DNA of 64,000 bases from Takifugu bimaculatus (GCA_004026145.2 CP034975.1:13889483-13953482), one strand, 5' to 3'; counted from the first letter of the stretch, positions 32,601 through 44,910 are shown. The notes: a model not told the origin generated them from the sequence alone. Made by a program: numbers and translations.

Positions 32601-34985
32601 GCTAATAAAGATAACCTTTGTTGTCAGTCAGTGATGAGCTAAAAGCTGAACTGTAGCTAATGGCTAAGCTAATGTGACGGTGTAAATCCATCAGTGTCTC
32701 TTTTCTGTTGTGTCCTGGTCCTCCAGGTAAAGACGGGCAGCCGGGCCCTCCAGGCCCACCTGGAGAGAGGGGTATTCCAGGTGAGGCCCACTTCAACAAC
32801 TAGAGAACCCAAACAGGAAGTCTGTTTTCGGTTTAAGGGGTGCTCCAGATGTTTAGCCTTCCCCGTGGTGTCTCCAGAGTGGAATCTTGTGACCTGAGCC
32901 TCAGCGTTCAGTCACACCATCTCACCTCTGCTTTCACTTCTGGTTTATGAAATTCTTCGGTTTCTCTTCCTCCTGGAGCTTCTGCTCAAGGCCGGAAGTC
33001 GGGCTGACTCGCTGCTTTTCCACCATAAGTTCACGAGCGTTCTTTAAGAATAAAACCCAAAACATCAGCAGTTCCTCATCTGCCTCACAATTCAGGTCCT
33101 GCGGGACCACCCGGAGATACCAGGCCTGGAGCCAAGGGTGAGAAAGGAGACGCCGGGACAGCAGGTGACACCCGTCAAACCTGGTCAGAGGTCAGAGGTC
33201 AGAGGTGAAACTGTGGTGGACTAAAACTGTGGCTGTGATCTCAGGTGCTGTAGGGACAGAAAGGTGATGCAGGAAGTCCTGGTGACAAAGGTACCTGCAG
33301 GGGAGGAAGACCACCGCTCATCCTGGCAGAACCTAACGCTTGTCTGCTTCACCAGGTTCTCAGGGTGCTCCTGGTGCTCCTGGTCAGAAAGGGAACTCTG
33401 GTCCTCAAGGACTGGCAGGTCCTGCTGGACTTCCAGGCTTCAACGGGTCTCAGGGTGAGTCCGAGGAAGTTCAGTCACATCTGCTCTGCTTTGTTTAACA
33501 CATCACATAATACTTATTGGTCTTTGTTTTTAACACCACCAGGACCACCTGGACCACCAGGACCACCTGGACCACCCGGACCACCTGGACCACCTGGACC
33601 ACCTGGACCTAAAGGACAAAGTGAAAACTGTAAAGTACATTTGAACATAGACATCGCCCCCTGCTGGTTCAGAGTAGGAGGTTCCAGCAGATTCTGGTCC
33701 CAGTGGCAGTTAGCGTTAACGTTAGCAGCTACTTCAGGACCCTTCATTACCCCCCCAAACTAAAGTGGTAGAGGGGGGGGGGGGAGGGAGGGGGAGAGAG
33801 GGGGAGAGGGAGGGAGACCAAGGGGGAGAGAGGGGGGAGAGAGGGAGGAAGAGAGGGAGACCAAGGGGGGAGAGAGGGGGGAGAGGGAGGGAGACCAAGG
33901 GGGGAGAGAGGGAGGAGAGAGGGAGAGAGGGGGAGAGGAGGGAGACCAAGGGGGAGAGAGGGGGGAGAGGGAGGGAGACCAAGGGGGAGAGAGGGGGGAA
34001 AGGGAGGGAGACCAAGGGGGGAGAGAGGGAGGGAGAGAGGGAGAGAGGGGGAGAGGGAGGGAGACGAAGGGGGAGAGAGGGGGAGAGGGAGGGAGACCAA
34101 GGGGGAGAGAGGGGGGAGAGGGAGGGAGGACCAGGGGGAGAGAGGGGGGAGAGAGGGAGAGAGGGGGGAGAGGGAGGGAGACCAAGGGGGGAGAGAGGGA
34201 GGGAGAGAGGGAGAGAGGGGGGAGAGGGAGGGAGACCAAGGGGGAGAGAGGGGGAGAGGGAGGGGGACCAAGGGGGAGAGAGGGGGGAGAGGGAGGGAGA
34301 CCAGGGGGGGAGAGAGGGAGGGAGAGAGGGAGAGAGGGGGGAGAGGGAGGGAGACCAGGGGGAGAGAGGGGGGAGAGGGAGGGAGACCAAGGGGGAGAGA
34401 GGGGGGAAAGGGAGGGAGACCAAGGGGGGAGAGAGGGGGGAGAGGGAGGGAGACAGAGAGGGAGGGGGGAGAGAGAGAGGGGAGGGAAATGTTTCTGAGG
34501 CCACGCCCACAGGAAGTGTTGAGCTCTTGATTTGAAGCATTTCCACTGTCCCATGCTGACCAGTAATTCCCCCCCCCCCCCCCCCCCAGCCAAAGTGCGC
34601 CTGGTCCCTGGACCTTCCAGAGGTCGTGTGGAGGTAAAGAACAACGGCGTTTGGGGGACAGTGTGTGACGACAACTTTGACATCATTGATGGAAAAGTGA
34701 TCTGTAAGATGTTGGGCTTCAGCACCGCCTCCACCGTCTTCACCACCAGCAACCCTGGTGAGAACGGCGCCGCCGCCGCCGCCGCCGCCGTCGCACAATA
34801 ACATCAACGACTGTAGCGATCGATTTGATCCCATGTGATGCTTCACTGGAACAGGAACTGGGGAGATCTGGCTGGACGAGCTGCGGTGCCTCGGATCAGA
34901 GACGGACATCTTTGACTGTCGACATGCCGGAATTGGAGTCGACAACTGTGCCCACAGTGAGGACGCTGGCGTCCAGTGTGTTTGA
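29612..34985 (+). CDS. marco: MARCO-like class A scavenger receptor, one collagen exon frameshifted
   Basis: Type II membrane receptor of macrophages that binds bacteria and polyanions through a terminal SRCR domain. Exons: 29612-29720, 29909-30007, 32134-32282, 32433-32550, 32727-32780, 33096-33164, 33245-33290, 33356-33454, 33543-33620, 34590-34757, 34855-34985. A short cytoplasmic tail (PLFDLSDSSTDL) is followed by a TM segment (CFIMSLLFIILQVIINIVLI), a spacer with predicted N-glycosylation sites (NTS, NVT, NLS), about 115 collagen residues and one SRCR domain (GRVEVKNNGVWGTVCDDNFD) with six cysteines, ending DAGVQCV. There is no long coiled coil, so MARCO rather than MSR1 or SCARA5. Exon 33245-33290 is 46 bp instead of 45: 'gtagggacag' has one extra G and puts TGA in frame. 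Exon 33096-33164 also breaks the Gly-X-Y series (GDT-RP-GAK). Without the extra base the product would be about 372 residues. The collagen part is shorter than in mammals. Confidence 0.88.
29854..29872 (+). promoter_or_regulatory. CTCF-like motif in marco intron 1
   Basis: GGCCACCAGGGGGCGCTGG, a full match to the CTCF core consensus, forward orientation. Motif only. Confidence 0.5.
30020..32090. repeat. 31-bp minisatellite filling marco intron 2
   Basis: About 66 copies of a 31-bp unit containing cagtataaccagtcattaac followed by ccctctctgtcc. Variation is limited to a few positions (tataac/tgtaac, ttaacc/ttgacc, tctgtcc/tctatcc/ctgcccc). A block at about 30880-31080 recurs at about 31180-31380, a higher-order duplication. 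Confidence 0.98.
33767..34490. repeat. Polypurine satellite in the marco intron before the SRCR exon
   Basis: About 720 bp, almost entirely G and A on +, in units gggagagagggggagaggga and gggagaccaaggggg of 12-45 bp. It gives shadow frames of Glu/Arg/Gly (+) and Ser/Pro/Leu (-). Confidence 0.97.
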
Positions 34986-35134
34986 CCTGGGCAGGACTGA
35001 GCCTGTGGACCCAAGACACACGAGCATCACTGCTGGGAACAGTCACAATCACCAATTAGAACCAGCTTCATGTATCTTTTAGTGTAGGACAACGTCTGTA
35101 ACGGGACTCACGTCTGAGTCAGACAGTCCCCTCG

Positions 35135-35140
35135 AATAAA
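35135..35140 (+). terminator. Poly(A) signal for marco
   Basis: AATAAA 150 bp after the marco stop codon; the satellite begins 55 bp further on. Confidence 0.6.
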
Positions 35141-35196
35141 TGCAATTACTCCGCTGCCCTGACCTGCGTTTCTTATTGTGTGGCAGCAGGGGGTCC

Positions 35197-36694
35197 CCTC
35201 ATCTGTCCTCATCTGTCCCCTCATCTGTCCCCTCATCTGTCCTCATCTGTCCCCTCATCTGTCCCCTCATCTGTCCCCTCATCTGTCCTCTCATCTGTCC
35301 TCTCATCTGTCCCCTCATCTGTCCTCTCATCTGTCCCCTCATCTGTCCCCTCATCTCTCCTCTCATCTGTCCCCTCATCTGTCCCCTCATCTGTCCTCTC
35401 ATCTGTCCTCTCATCTGTCCCCTCATCTGTCCCCTCATCTGTCCCCTCATCTGTCCCCTCATCTGTCCTCATCTGTCCCCTCATCTGTCCCCTCATCTGT
35501 CCCCTCATCTGTCCTCTCATCTGTCCTCTCATCTGTCCCCTCATCGGTCCTCTCATCTGTCCTCTCATCTGTCCTCTCATCTGTCCCCTCATCTGTCCCC
35601 TCATCTGTCCCCTCATCTGTCCCCTCATCTGTCCTCTCATCTGTCCTCTCATCTGTCCCCTCATCTGTCCTCTCATCGGTCCCCTCATCTGTCCTCATCT
35701 GTCCCCTCATCTGTCCCCTCATCTGTCCTCTCATCTGTCCTCTCATCTGTCCCCTCATCTGTCCCCTCATCGGTCCTCTCATCTGTCCTCATCTGTCCTC
35801 TCATCTGTCCTCATCTGTCCCCTCATCGGTCCTCTCATCTGTCCTCTCATCTGTCCTCTCATCTGTCCTCTCATCTGTCCCCTCATCTGTCCCCTCATCT
35901 GTCCTCTCATCTGTCCTCTCATCTGTCCCCTCATCTGTCCCCTCATCGGTCCTCTCATCTGTCCTCTCATCTGTCCTCTCATCTGTCCCCTCATCTGTCC
36001 CCTCATCTGTCCTCATCTGTCCCCTCATCTGTCCCCTCATCTGTCCTCATCTGTCCCCTCATCTGTCCTCATCTGTCCCCTCATCTGTCCCCTCATCTGA
36101 CCTCATCTGTCCCCTCATCTGTCCCCTCATCTGTCCTCATCTGTCCCCTCATCTGTCCTCATCTGTCCCCTCATCTGTCCTCATCTGTCCTCTCATCTGT
36201 CCCCTCATCTGTCCCCTCATCTGTCCTCATCTGTCCCCTCATCTGTCCTCATCTGTCCCCTCATCTGTCCCCTCATCTGTCCCCTCATCTGTCCTCATCT
36301 GTCCCCTCATCTGTCCCCTCATCTGTCATCTCATCTGTCCCCTCATCTGTCCCCTCATCTGTCCTCATCTGTCCCTTCATCTGTCCTCATCTGTCCCCTC
36401 ATCTGTCCCCTCATCTGTCCTCTCATCTGTCCTCATCTGTCCCCTCATCTGTCCCCTCATCTGTCCTCTCATCTGTCCTCTCATCTGTCCCCTCATCTGT
36501 CCCCTCATCTGTCCTCATCGGTCCCCTCATCTGTCCCCTCATCTGTCCCCTCATCTGTCCTCATCTGTCCCCTCATCTGTCCTCTCATCGATCCTCTCAT
36601 CTGTCCTCTCATTGGTCCTCTCATCTGTCCCCTCATCTGTCCCCTCATCTGTCCTCCCATCTGTCCTCTCATCTGTCCTTTCATCTGTCCTCTC
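35197..36694. repeat. Minisatellite of 10/12-bp tcatctgtcc units, downstream of marco
   Basis: About 1.5 kb of cccctcatctgt, cctctcatctgt and cctcatctgt. Mixed 12- and 10-bp units keep long frames open (over 700 residues), an artefact. Confidence 0.98.
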
Positions 36695-37292
36695 AGAACA
36701 GACCCCCAGCATCAGAACAGACCCTCACCATCAGAACAGACCCCCAGCATCAGAACAGACCCTCACCTTCAGAACAGACCCCCAGCATCAGAACAGACCC
36801 CCAGCATCAGAACAGACCCTCACCATCAGAACAGACCCTCACCATCAGAACAGACCCCCAGCATCAGAACAGACCCTCACCATCAGAACAGACCCTCACC
36901 ATCAGAACAGACCCCCACCATCAGAACAGACCCTCACCATCAGAACAGACCCCCAGCATCAGAACAGGCCCTCACCATCAGAACAGACCCCCAGCATCAG
37001 AACAGGCCCTCACCATCAGAACAGACCCTCACCATCAGAACAGACCCCCAGCATCAGAACAGACCCTCACCTTCAGAACAGACCCCCACCATCAGAACAG
37101 ACCCCCAGCATCAGAACAGACCCTCACCTTCAGAACAGACCCCCACCATCAGAACAGACCCCCACCATCAGAACAGACCCTCACCATCAGAACAGACCCC
37201 CACCATCAGAACAGACCCTCACCATCAGAACAGACCCTCACCTTCAGAACAGACCCTCACCATCAGAACAGACCCTCACCATCAGAACAGAC
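36695..37292. repeat. 19-bp minisatellite adjoining the previous array
   Basis: About 31 copies of a 19-bp unit (cagaacagaccctcaccat, alternating with ccccagcat and ccttc forms). Confidence 0.98.
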
Positions 37293-39289
37293 CCTGTCAG
37301 TCAGCCTCTTCCTGAGCTGTGCAGCATTCAGCAGCACATTCATCAGGGCAATTAGCAGAACTCCAACAAGTATCCAATTTAATCCCAAAGTGGCAGCGTG
37401 TCAAGCCGCCATGGCCTGACCTCTGACCCCTGTCGTACCTGCTCCCATTATATTCAAACGGAAAATCAAATGTTTCCGAGGCTCATTAGAAGCTTCATCA
37501 TCATGCAGCGTGCAGCCGCTAACCTTTGAGTGAAGCCCTGCGGGAGGGGCCGGTCTCATTCATATACAACACATGCCAGAGACGGTGCGAAAGGGCAACT
37601 AAACAGAACTGTGGCGGCGGGCGGTGCAAGGGGGCGGAGCTTCAGCGCTCTTTAGCGCTCCTGCCAACAAACTCTGACCGTGCTCGTCAACAGCCTGATT
37701 AAAAGTCCTGGACAGGAGGACAGAGTTCAGATGAACCAAGATCCAACGCTGCTGTGCTTCTGGGGGACCGTGTGGATCCGTGTTGGAGGACTTCCAGGAC
37801 TTTGTCCAGAACCACCGGTCTTATTGTCCCGTTTGTGTCGGTTCCCTTCACCGACTGGCTTCACATCCGCTGACGTCAGCAAGGCGCCACGAGCCGCCCG
37901 CCTCTCACCAGAGAATGATGGGAAAGTCCTGTCCGGTCTGCGGTGTCCCGGGGGCGGCCGGACTCCGTGATGGATTTCCAGGTCTCCGCTGCAGCCTCAT
38001 TACGAATCGCCGCCATGAATAGAGATGTGACACGTCCCAGAAAGACAGCCGTGCATTATGGCTGATTCACCGCCACCTCCGTTTAAATCAACTTGGAAGA
38101 AGCGGCAAACGGCAGCATAACTCAGCCACAATGGCCCCCAGCCTCCAAATGTGACACCACAGGGAGGTCAGGAGGAAGTGGAGAGCCCTGAGGAGCAGAT
38201 ATCGTACAGACGGCCGCTGATGGAAATGTCTTTTTTATACGGTGGCTAAATCATAAGTCTGTATTTACCCGGGCTGCCACAGTGGGGAGAGCTGCAGGGG
38301 GCGTCATGGAGATGAGGACTTTTTAATCAGGACCAGCCTCATCCAGGCTGGAGCAGATGAGATTCAGCTCATCCAGGAGCAGCAGCAGCAGATACCATCA
38401 GTCAACCGGAGGAGCACATTAGTCGTTATTGTCTTAGTTTAATGAAATTCACTTTAGGCGCTGAACGTTTCCACCCCTCCCAGGAAAGTCAAAACCTTCT
38501 ATCGCTTGCTGTTCTAATGCTCCTCTGTTCTCTTGTGCTCCTCACCTGTCCTCTTCCTCGGGGGTCTCAGCAGCTTTGGACCTTTGCTCTGCAGAAGTTG
38601 GGGCTGCAGTTAGCATTAGCGCTGGCTAACACTGGAGTCAGCCACCTTCTCTTTCTTCTTCTGTGGTAAAGCTTGAAAGGTTAGGAGCTTCTGAGGCCAT
38701 CAGGACTGATCTGTCTCTGCTGGGTTCTGCTGACGGGTGGACAAAACATGGGAGGTGTTCTGGTAGCGGGGGGAGCTGCCAGGACACCTCCAGAGACCTG
38801 CCGGGGTACCCAAACGCTCACATAGGGTGGACCTGCCTGCACCCGTGTCCTGCTGACTACCAGGAGGACAAAAATGTCACATGACAGAATCCACGACCTT
38901 TGTCAGGTCATCAGAACACTGAAAACGATATTGTCAAAAAGTAACGAGGTGCCAACACGGATTCATGTTTGCGTGATGTCATCATGATGTCAGCAGCGGA
39001 TTCATGACATCATGATGGAGCATTACAACAAAGGAGATTTACCTGGTCGAATATTCAGGGCTGACTGATGATGACGATGATGAAGAAGAAGAAGAAGAAG
39101 ATGGTGATGATGGTGATGATGGTGAGCTTCTGAATGAAGGTGTCGGGGGTCGGTGGGTGCCCAGAGGTGCAGGTAGATAACACCTGAGCGCCCTCGGACA
39201 CAATACTTAATAAAACATACATGAGCCCCTTTGAATAGAGAGAAATGTCAGCGATACAAAAGCTGCTGACGTCACTGAGCCGACGCCGA
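37293..39289. other. Unique non-coding sequence between satellites
   Basis: No gene recognised. The stretch 37440-38450 is free of tandem repeats and looks like ordinary complex sequence; it is a candidate for conserved non-coding DNA. 39071-39121 is a short gatgatgatgaagaa repeat. Confidence 0.5.
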
Positions 39290-41662
39290 CTCGTGTCCAA
39301 CCGCTGCTCCGACTCGTGTCCAACCGCTGCTCCGACTGGTGTCCAACCGCTGCTCAGACTCGTGTCCAGCCGCTGCTCCGACTGGTGTCCAACCGCTGCT
39401 CAGACTCGTGTCCAACCGCTGCTCCGACTCGTGTCCAACCGCTGCTCAGACTGGTGTCCAACCGCTGCTCAGACTCGTGTCCAGCCGCTGCTCCGACTGG
39501 TGTCCAACCGCTGCTCAGACTCGTGTCCAACCGCTGCTCAGACTGGTGTCCAACCGCTGCTCAGACTCGTGTCCAGCCGCTGCTCCGACTGGTGTCCAAC
39601 CGCTGCTCAGACTCGTGTCCAACCGCTGCTCAGACTCGTGTCCAGCCGCTGCTCCGACTGGTGTCCAACCGCTGCTCCGACTGGTGTCCAACCGCTGCTC
39701 AGACTCGTGTCCAGCCGCTGCTCCGACTGGTGTCCAACCGCTGCTCAGACTCGTGTCCAGCCGCTGCTCCGACTGGTGTCCAACCGCTGCTCCCGACCTC
39801 GTGTCCAACCGCTGCTCAGACTCGTGTCCAACCGCTGCTCAGACTCGTGTCCAACCGCTGCTCCGACTCGTGTCCAACCGCTGCTCCGACTGGTGTCCAG
39901 CCGCTGCTCCGACTGGTGTCCAGCCGCTGCTCCGACTCGTGTCCAACCGCTGCTCCGACTCGTGTCCAGCCGCTGCTCCGACTGGTGTCCAACCGCTGCT
40001 CCGACTCGTGTCCAGCCGCTGCTCCGACTCGTGTCCAGCCGCTGCTCCGACTGGTGTCCAGCCGCTGCTCCGACTCGTGTCCAACCGCTGCTCCGACTCG
40101 TGTCCAGCCGCTGCTCAGACTCGTGTCCAACCGCTGCTCCGACTGGTGTCCAGCCGCTGCTCAGACTCGTGTCCAGCCGCTGCTCCGACTGGTGTCCAAC
40201 CGCTGCTCCGACTCGTGTCCAACCGCTGCTCCGACTCGTGTCCAGCCGCTGCTCAGACTCGTGTCCAACCGCTGCTCAGACTCGTGTCCAACCGCTGCTC
40301 CGACTCGTGTCCAGCCGCTGCTCAGACTCGTGTCCAACCGCTGCTCCGACTCGTGTCCAACCGCTGCTCCGACTCGTGTCCAACCGCTGCTCAGACTCGT
40401 GTCCAACCGCTGCTCAGACTCGTGTCCAACCGCTGCTCCGACTGGTGTCCAACCGCTGCTCCGACTCGTGTCCAACCGCTGCTCCGACTCGTGTCCAGCC
40501 GCTGCTCCGACTCGTGTCCAACCGCTGCTCAGACTCGTCTCCAACCGCTGCTCCGACTCGTGTCCAACCGCTGCTCAGACTCGTGTCCAACCGCTGCTCA
40601 GACTCGTGTCCAACCGCTGCTCCGACTCGTGTCCAACCGCTGCTCACACTCGTGTCCAACCGCTGCTCCGACTCGTGTCCAACCGCTGCTCCTACTCGTG
40701 TCCAACCGCTGCTCCGACTCGTGTCCAACCGCTGCTCCGACTCGTGTCCAACCGCTGCTCCGACTCGTGTCCAACCGCTGCTCAGACTCGTGTCCAACCG
40801 CTGCTCCGACTCGTGTCCAACCGCTGCTCCGAATCGTGTCCAACCGCTGCTCCGACTCGTGTCCAACCGCTGCTCAGACTCGTGTCCAACCGCTGCTCCG
40901 ACTCGTGTCCAACCGCTGCTCCGACTCGTGTCCAACCGCTGCTCCGACTCGTGTCCAACCGCTGCTCCGACTCGTGTCCAACCGCTGCTCAGACTCGTGT
41001 CCAACCGCTGCTCCGACTCGTGTCCAACCGCTGCTCAGACTCGTGTCCAACCGCTGCTCCGACTCGTGTCCAACCGCTGCTCCGACTCGTGTCCAACCGC
41101 TGCTCCGACTCGTGTCCAGCCGCTGCTCCGACTGGTGTCCAGCCGCTGCTCCGACTCGTGTCCAACCGCTGCTCCGACTCGTGTCCAACCGCTGCTCCGA
41201 CTCGTGTCCAGCCGCTGCTCCGACTCGTGTCCAGCCGCTGCTCCGACTGGTGTCCAGCCGCTGCTCCGACTCGTGTCCAGCCGCTGCTCCGACTCGTGTC
41301 CAGCCGCTGCTCCGACTCGTGTCCAGCCGCTGCTCCGACTGGTGTCCAACCGCTGCTCCGACTCGTGTCCAACCGCTGCTCCGACTCGTGTCCAACCGCT
41401 GCTCTGACTCGTGTCCAACCGCTGCTCCGACTCGTGTCCAACCGCTGCTCCGACTCGTGTCCAACCGCTGCTCCGACTGGTGTCCAGCCGCTGCTCCGAC
41501 TGGTGTCCAACCGCTGCTCCGACTGGTGTCCAGCCGCTGCTCCGACTCGTGTCCAACCGCTGCTCCGACTCGTGTCCAACCGCTGCTCCGACTCGTGTCC
41601 AGCTGCTGCTCCGACTCGTGTCCAGCCGCTGCTCCGACTGGTGTCCAACCTGGACCAGCAGC
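39290..41662. repeat. 23-bp minisatellite, about 103 copies
   Basis: Unit contains ctcgtgtccaaccgctgctc plus cga. Variant positions: ctcg/ctgg, caac/cagc, tccga/tcaga. Because 23 is not a multiple of three, one 69-bp super-period passes through all frames. All three + frames are open for 720-804 codons, and long frames exist on -. Confidence 0.99.
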
Positions 41663-41781
41663 ATTGGAGCAGTTATGAAGGAGTGAGGTGGTACGACATG
41701 GTAATTACATGTTTGTTGGTTCCACCCTGAGCAACAGAAAACAAAGGACCACAGCAGAACCTCTGAGGCCAGACAGGAAGT

Positions 41782-41880
41782 GTGTGTTGTGTGTGTGTGT
41801 GTGTTTGTGTGTTGTGTGTGTTGTGTGTGTTGTGTCTGTTGTGTGTGTTGTGTCTGTTGTGTGTGTTGTGTCTGTTGTGC
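41782..41880. repeat. tgtgtgtt microsatellite
   Basis: About 100 bp of tgtgtgttgtgtgtgttgtgtc, ending next to a CTCF-like gcgccccctagagg. Confidence 0.9.
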
Positions 41881-42218
41881 GCCCCCTAGAGGAGGTTGAC
41901 TGTTGCACGCTCGTGTTCCAGACGGGACGCAGCGTCAGTCAACCAAAAACAAGCTAAAAACAGAAATGTCGCTGTCAGTTGCTCCGGTTCAGACCTGAGC
42001 TGAGGAACAGCGAGTCATTAGCATGCATGAGGGGGACACGTCCAGGTCAGCTGACCTCTGACCTCAGCGTGGTGACGCCTGGCGTCAAACGGAATGCAGA
42101 AACAGCCGAGGCGTGAGGGACGAGCGGGGACGAAGATTAGGACCGAGGAAGGAGGATGCTCGAGACGCTCCGCCAGACCATAATGAGACAAACATGATAA
42201 GAAGCTTAATGTGTGTTT

Positions 42219-42756
42219 ACACACACACACACACACACGCACACGCATGAATGTGGGTGTGTGTGTGTTAGTGTATGAGTGTGTGTTAGTGTGTGTGTGT
42301 GTTAGTGTATGAGTGTGTGATTGTGGACGTGTGTGTGTGTGTGTTAGTGTATGAGTGTGTGTTAGTGTGTGTGTGTGTTAGTGTATGAGTGTGTGATTGT
42401 GGACGTGTGTGTGTGAGTGTGTGTGCATGTGTGTGTGTGTGTGCGTGTGTGTGTGTGTGTGCGTGTACGTGTGTGTGTGTGCGTGTGTGTGTGTGCGTGT
42501 GTGTGTGCGTGTGTGTTGTGCGTGTGTGCGTGTGTGGCTGGTGCTGTGTGCGTGTGTGTGGCGTGTGTTGTGTGTGGTGAGTGTGTGTGCATGGTGTGTG
42601 TGTGTGTGCGTGTGTGTGTGTGTGTGTGCGTGTGTGTGTGCATGTGTGTACGTGTGTGTGTGTGCGTGTGTGTGTGTGCATGTGTGTACGTGTGTGTGTG
42701 TGCGTGTGTGTGTGTGCGTGTGTGTTTGCATGTGTGTGCGTGTGTGCGTGTGTGCG
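42219..42756. repeat. (CA)n then long (TG)n-rich microsatellite
   Basis: A (CA)10 tract at 42219-42244, then about 500 bp of TG-rich sequence with gcgtgtgt, gttagtgtatgagtg and catgtgtg interruptions. Confidence 0.95.
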
Positions 42757-44879
42757 CTAAACTAAACTAAACTATTGATCATGTGATCGGTCACATGACG
42801 ACGGAGGGCTTGTTTGAGTGGAGTGATGTCAGAGAGGAGGCGGCTCCAGTTCTGGTTCTGGTAGGTGAGTCTGGTTCCGCCCCCTGCTGGGTTCTGTTAG
42901 CATGTTGCTGTTAGCGGAGACAGAACCGAACCTGCTGAACTGGGCCAGCGTCTCATCCTGGCTGCTGCTTCATGTGAGGATGTGCTGGGCGGCTCGTGGC
43001 CCGGCCGGACCTCAGGACGGGTCAGGAAGCGGGTTTAATCGGTCCCATGTGACCAGAGCCTGTTCTGTAGCACGACTGAACCTAAACATGAGGCAGAGGG
43101 TCACCTGGCTGCGTGTTGCCACGGCAACTTAATCTGCAGGTACCATAAAAAATGCTCTGACAGAACTTTGTTTAAAGGTGTGAGAGCCTCTGATTGGCTG
43201 GTCATTAATATTGATGACCAAGTGTGACGGGAAAAAGAGCCGTCAGAGCTGTGAGGGTGACAGAGGGGTGACGGAGGACGGGGGAGGGTGACACTGCGGG
43301 TGTCACGGCAACGTCTGAGGTGTCCAAATAGAAACGCCGCCTGCAGCCCAGACCAGAACAGAACAGACCAGAACAGACCAGAACAGAGCAGAGCAGAGCA
43401 GAGCAGAGCAGAGCAGAGCGGGGCTCAGCTGTGGAGCTTCAGGGACAAAACGACTTTATCAGCAACACGGCCTCAAACGCTCAACGCCACCATGGAGGGG
43501 GGGGGGGACGGGCTGGGCAGGGGGAGGAGGGGGGAGGGGGGGAGGGGGGAGGTGGTGGAGGCATGGGAAGGGGAGGGAGGAGGGAGGAGGTGGAGGAAAT
43601 AGGGGAGGCGGGCTGGGCAGGGGGAGGAGGGGAGGGGGGAAGTGGGGGTATTAAGTGTATGTTATCTCATGAATTATTAAGTAGCCACAGGTGAACGTCC
43701 AATGATGGGGCGGAGCCACCCTGTAGCCCCTCCCACTGGCCCCACCAGATGCTCACAAGTGTTTCTCCTCCTCATGGCCCCCCAACAGAGCCTAACTCTA
43801 ACCCGGTCCCCCACAGACGGGGGTTAAACCCCAACGTGACCACATGTTCTCAAGTCTCAGTTCCACTGGAGAATAAGCATCATTTAGCAATCATGCTAAT
43901 CAGCACAATGCTAGTCGAGAGGGCAGAAGGGTGACGCCTCCTCTCTGTTGGGGTCACCCTCAGCGCCCCCTGGTGGAGCTCCACGCTCACACAAACTCTC
44001 TCTGAATAACCGATGACGACAAACCCACGAACAAGTCGGCGACCCGTCGGTACCGAGCCACAAAGGTGAAAGGTGCGCATGCTAGCGGTTCTGGAGGCCG
44101 TCCTGGTGCCCCGGTTCCTCCGTCCCCGTCCCGCAGGAGCAGATTGGACCCGTCTGTGCTGAAACGTTTCCTGTCTTCGCCCACAGACACACTTATTTTC
44201 AAACGTTTCCTCCTGTCAGAAGAAGTTAGCACTGAAGGCTTCGCCGCCAGTGACGCCGGCGCCCTGTTTGATTGGGAGGTGACAGGGAGCGTCTTGCTTC
44301 CTCTCAGAGGCGGCGTGCGGGGCCTCTGGCTCAGGTGTCAGTCGGGCATAAATCAGCCTCCCGCGGCCCCGGGGCCCCTCTGGGGGACGAGGAGTGAGAG
44401 ATGGACACAGCAGATAGTGTTTCAGTCCAGCAGCCATTTTTGTGTGTGGCCATAAAACCTGTTGGCTCTCATTTAGCAGAGGTGCATTGTGGGACGGAGG
44501 CGGTAAAGCTGTGAGTGTGATGAAGTGCGACGGCTGCGGCTAACAGACGTTAGCTTTGATTCAGGTTCAGACGGAAGCAGCTTTTAAAGTGATTTATCAT
44601 ATTCCTGTTTTTAGCTGCTCTTCTGTCTGGATAGTCCATCGACAATAACACAGTAATAACACAGTAATAACACTGTAATAAACCTTCTGCTCTTTAATTT
44701 AACTTAAATGTGTGAAAATCTCAACAAAACCCATCAAATAATTCTGACTGAAACATAGAAAACAGGATCATTTATTAAAATCACCAACAGATACAGAGAC
44801 AGAAACGTTCCTACAGTCTGAGTATACGGACGAGAATTCATACCAACAAAACTTTGTTTATGTAGTGTACACACACACA

Positions 44880-44910
<31 letters not shown>

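Noticed and set aside
33734..35014. 426-codon frame on - (Ser/Pro/Leu-rich)
   Set aside because: Antisense of the polypurine intron of marco and of the SRCR exons.
35140..37419. Two reading frames over 700 codons (Ser/His/Pro/Leu-rich)
   Set aside because: Translation of the 10/12-bp and 19-bp arrays downstream of the marco poly(A) signal.
38442..38669. 75-codon frame with a hydrophobic start
   Set aside because: No homology recognised, no supporting context; length expected by chance.
39245..41730. Reading frames of 720-804 codons on + and several of about 200 on -
   Set aside because: All are read-outs of the 23-bp satellite; three overlapping frames with the same peptide period and no splice or start context.
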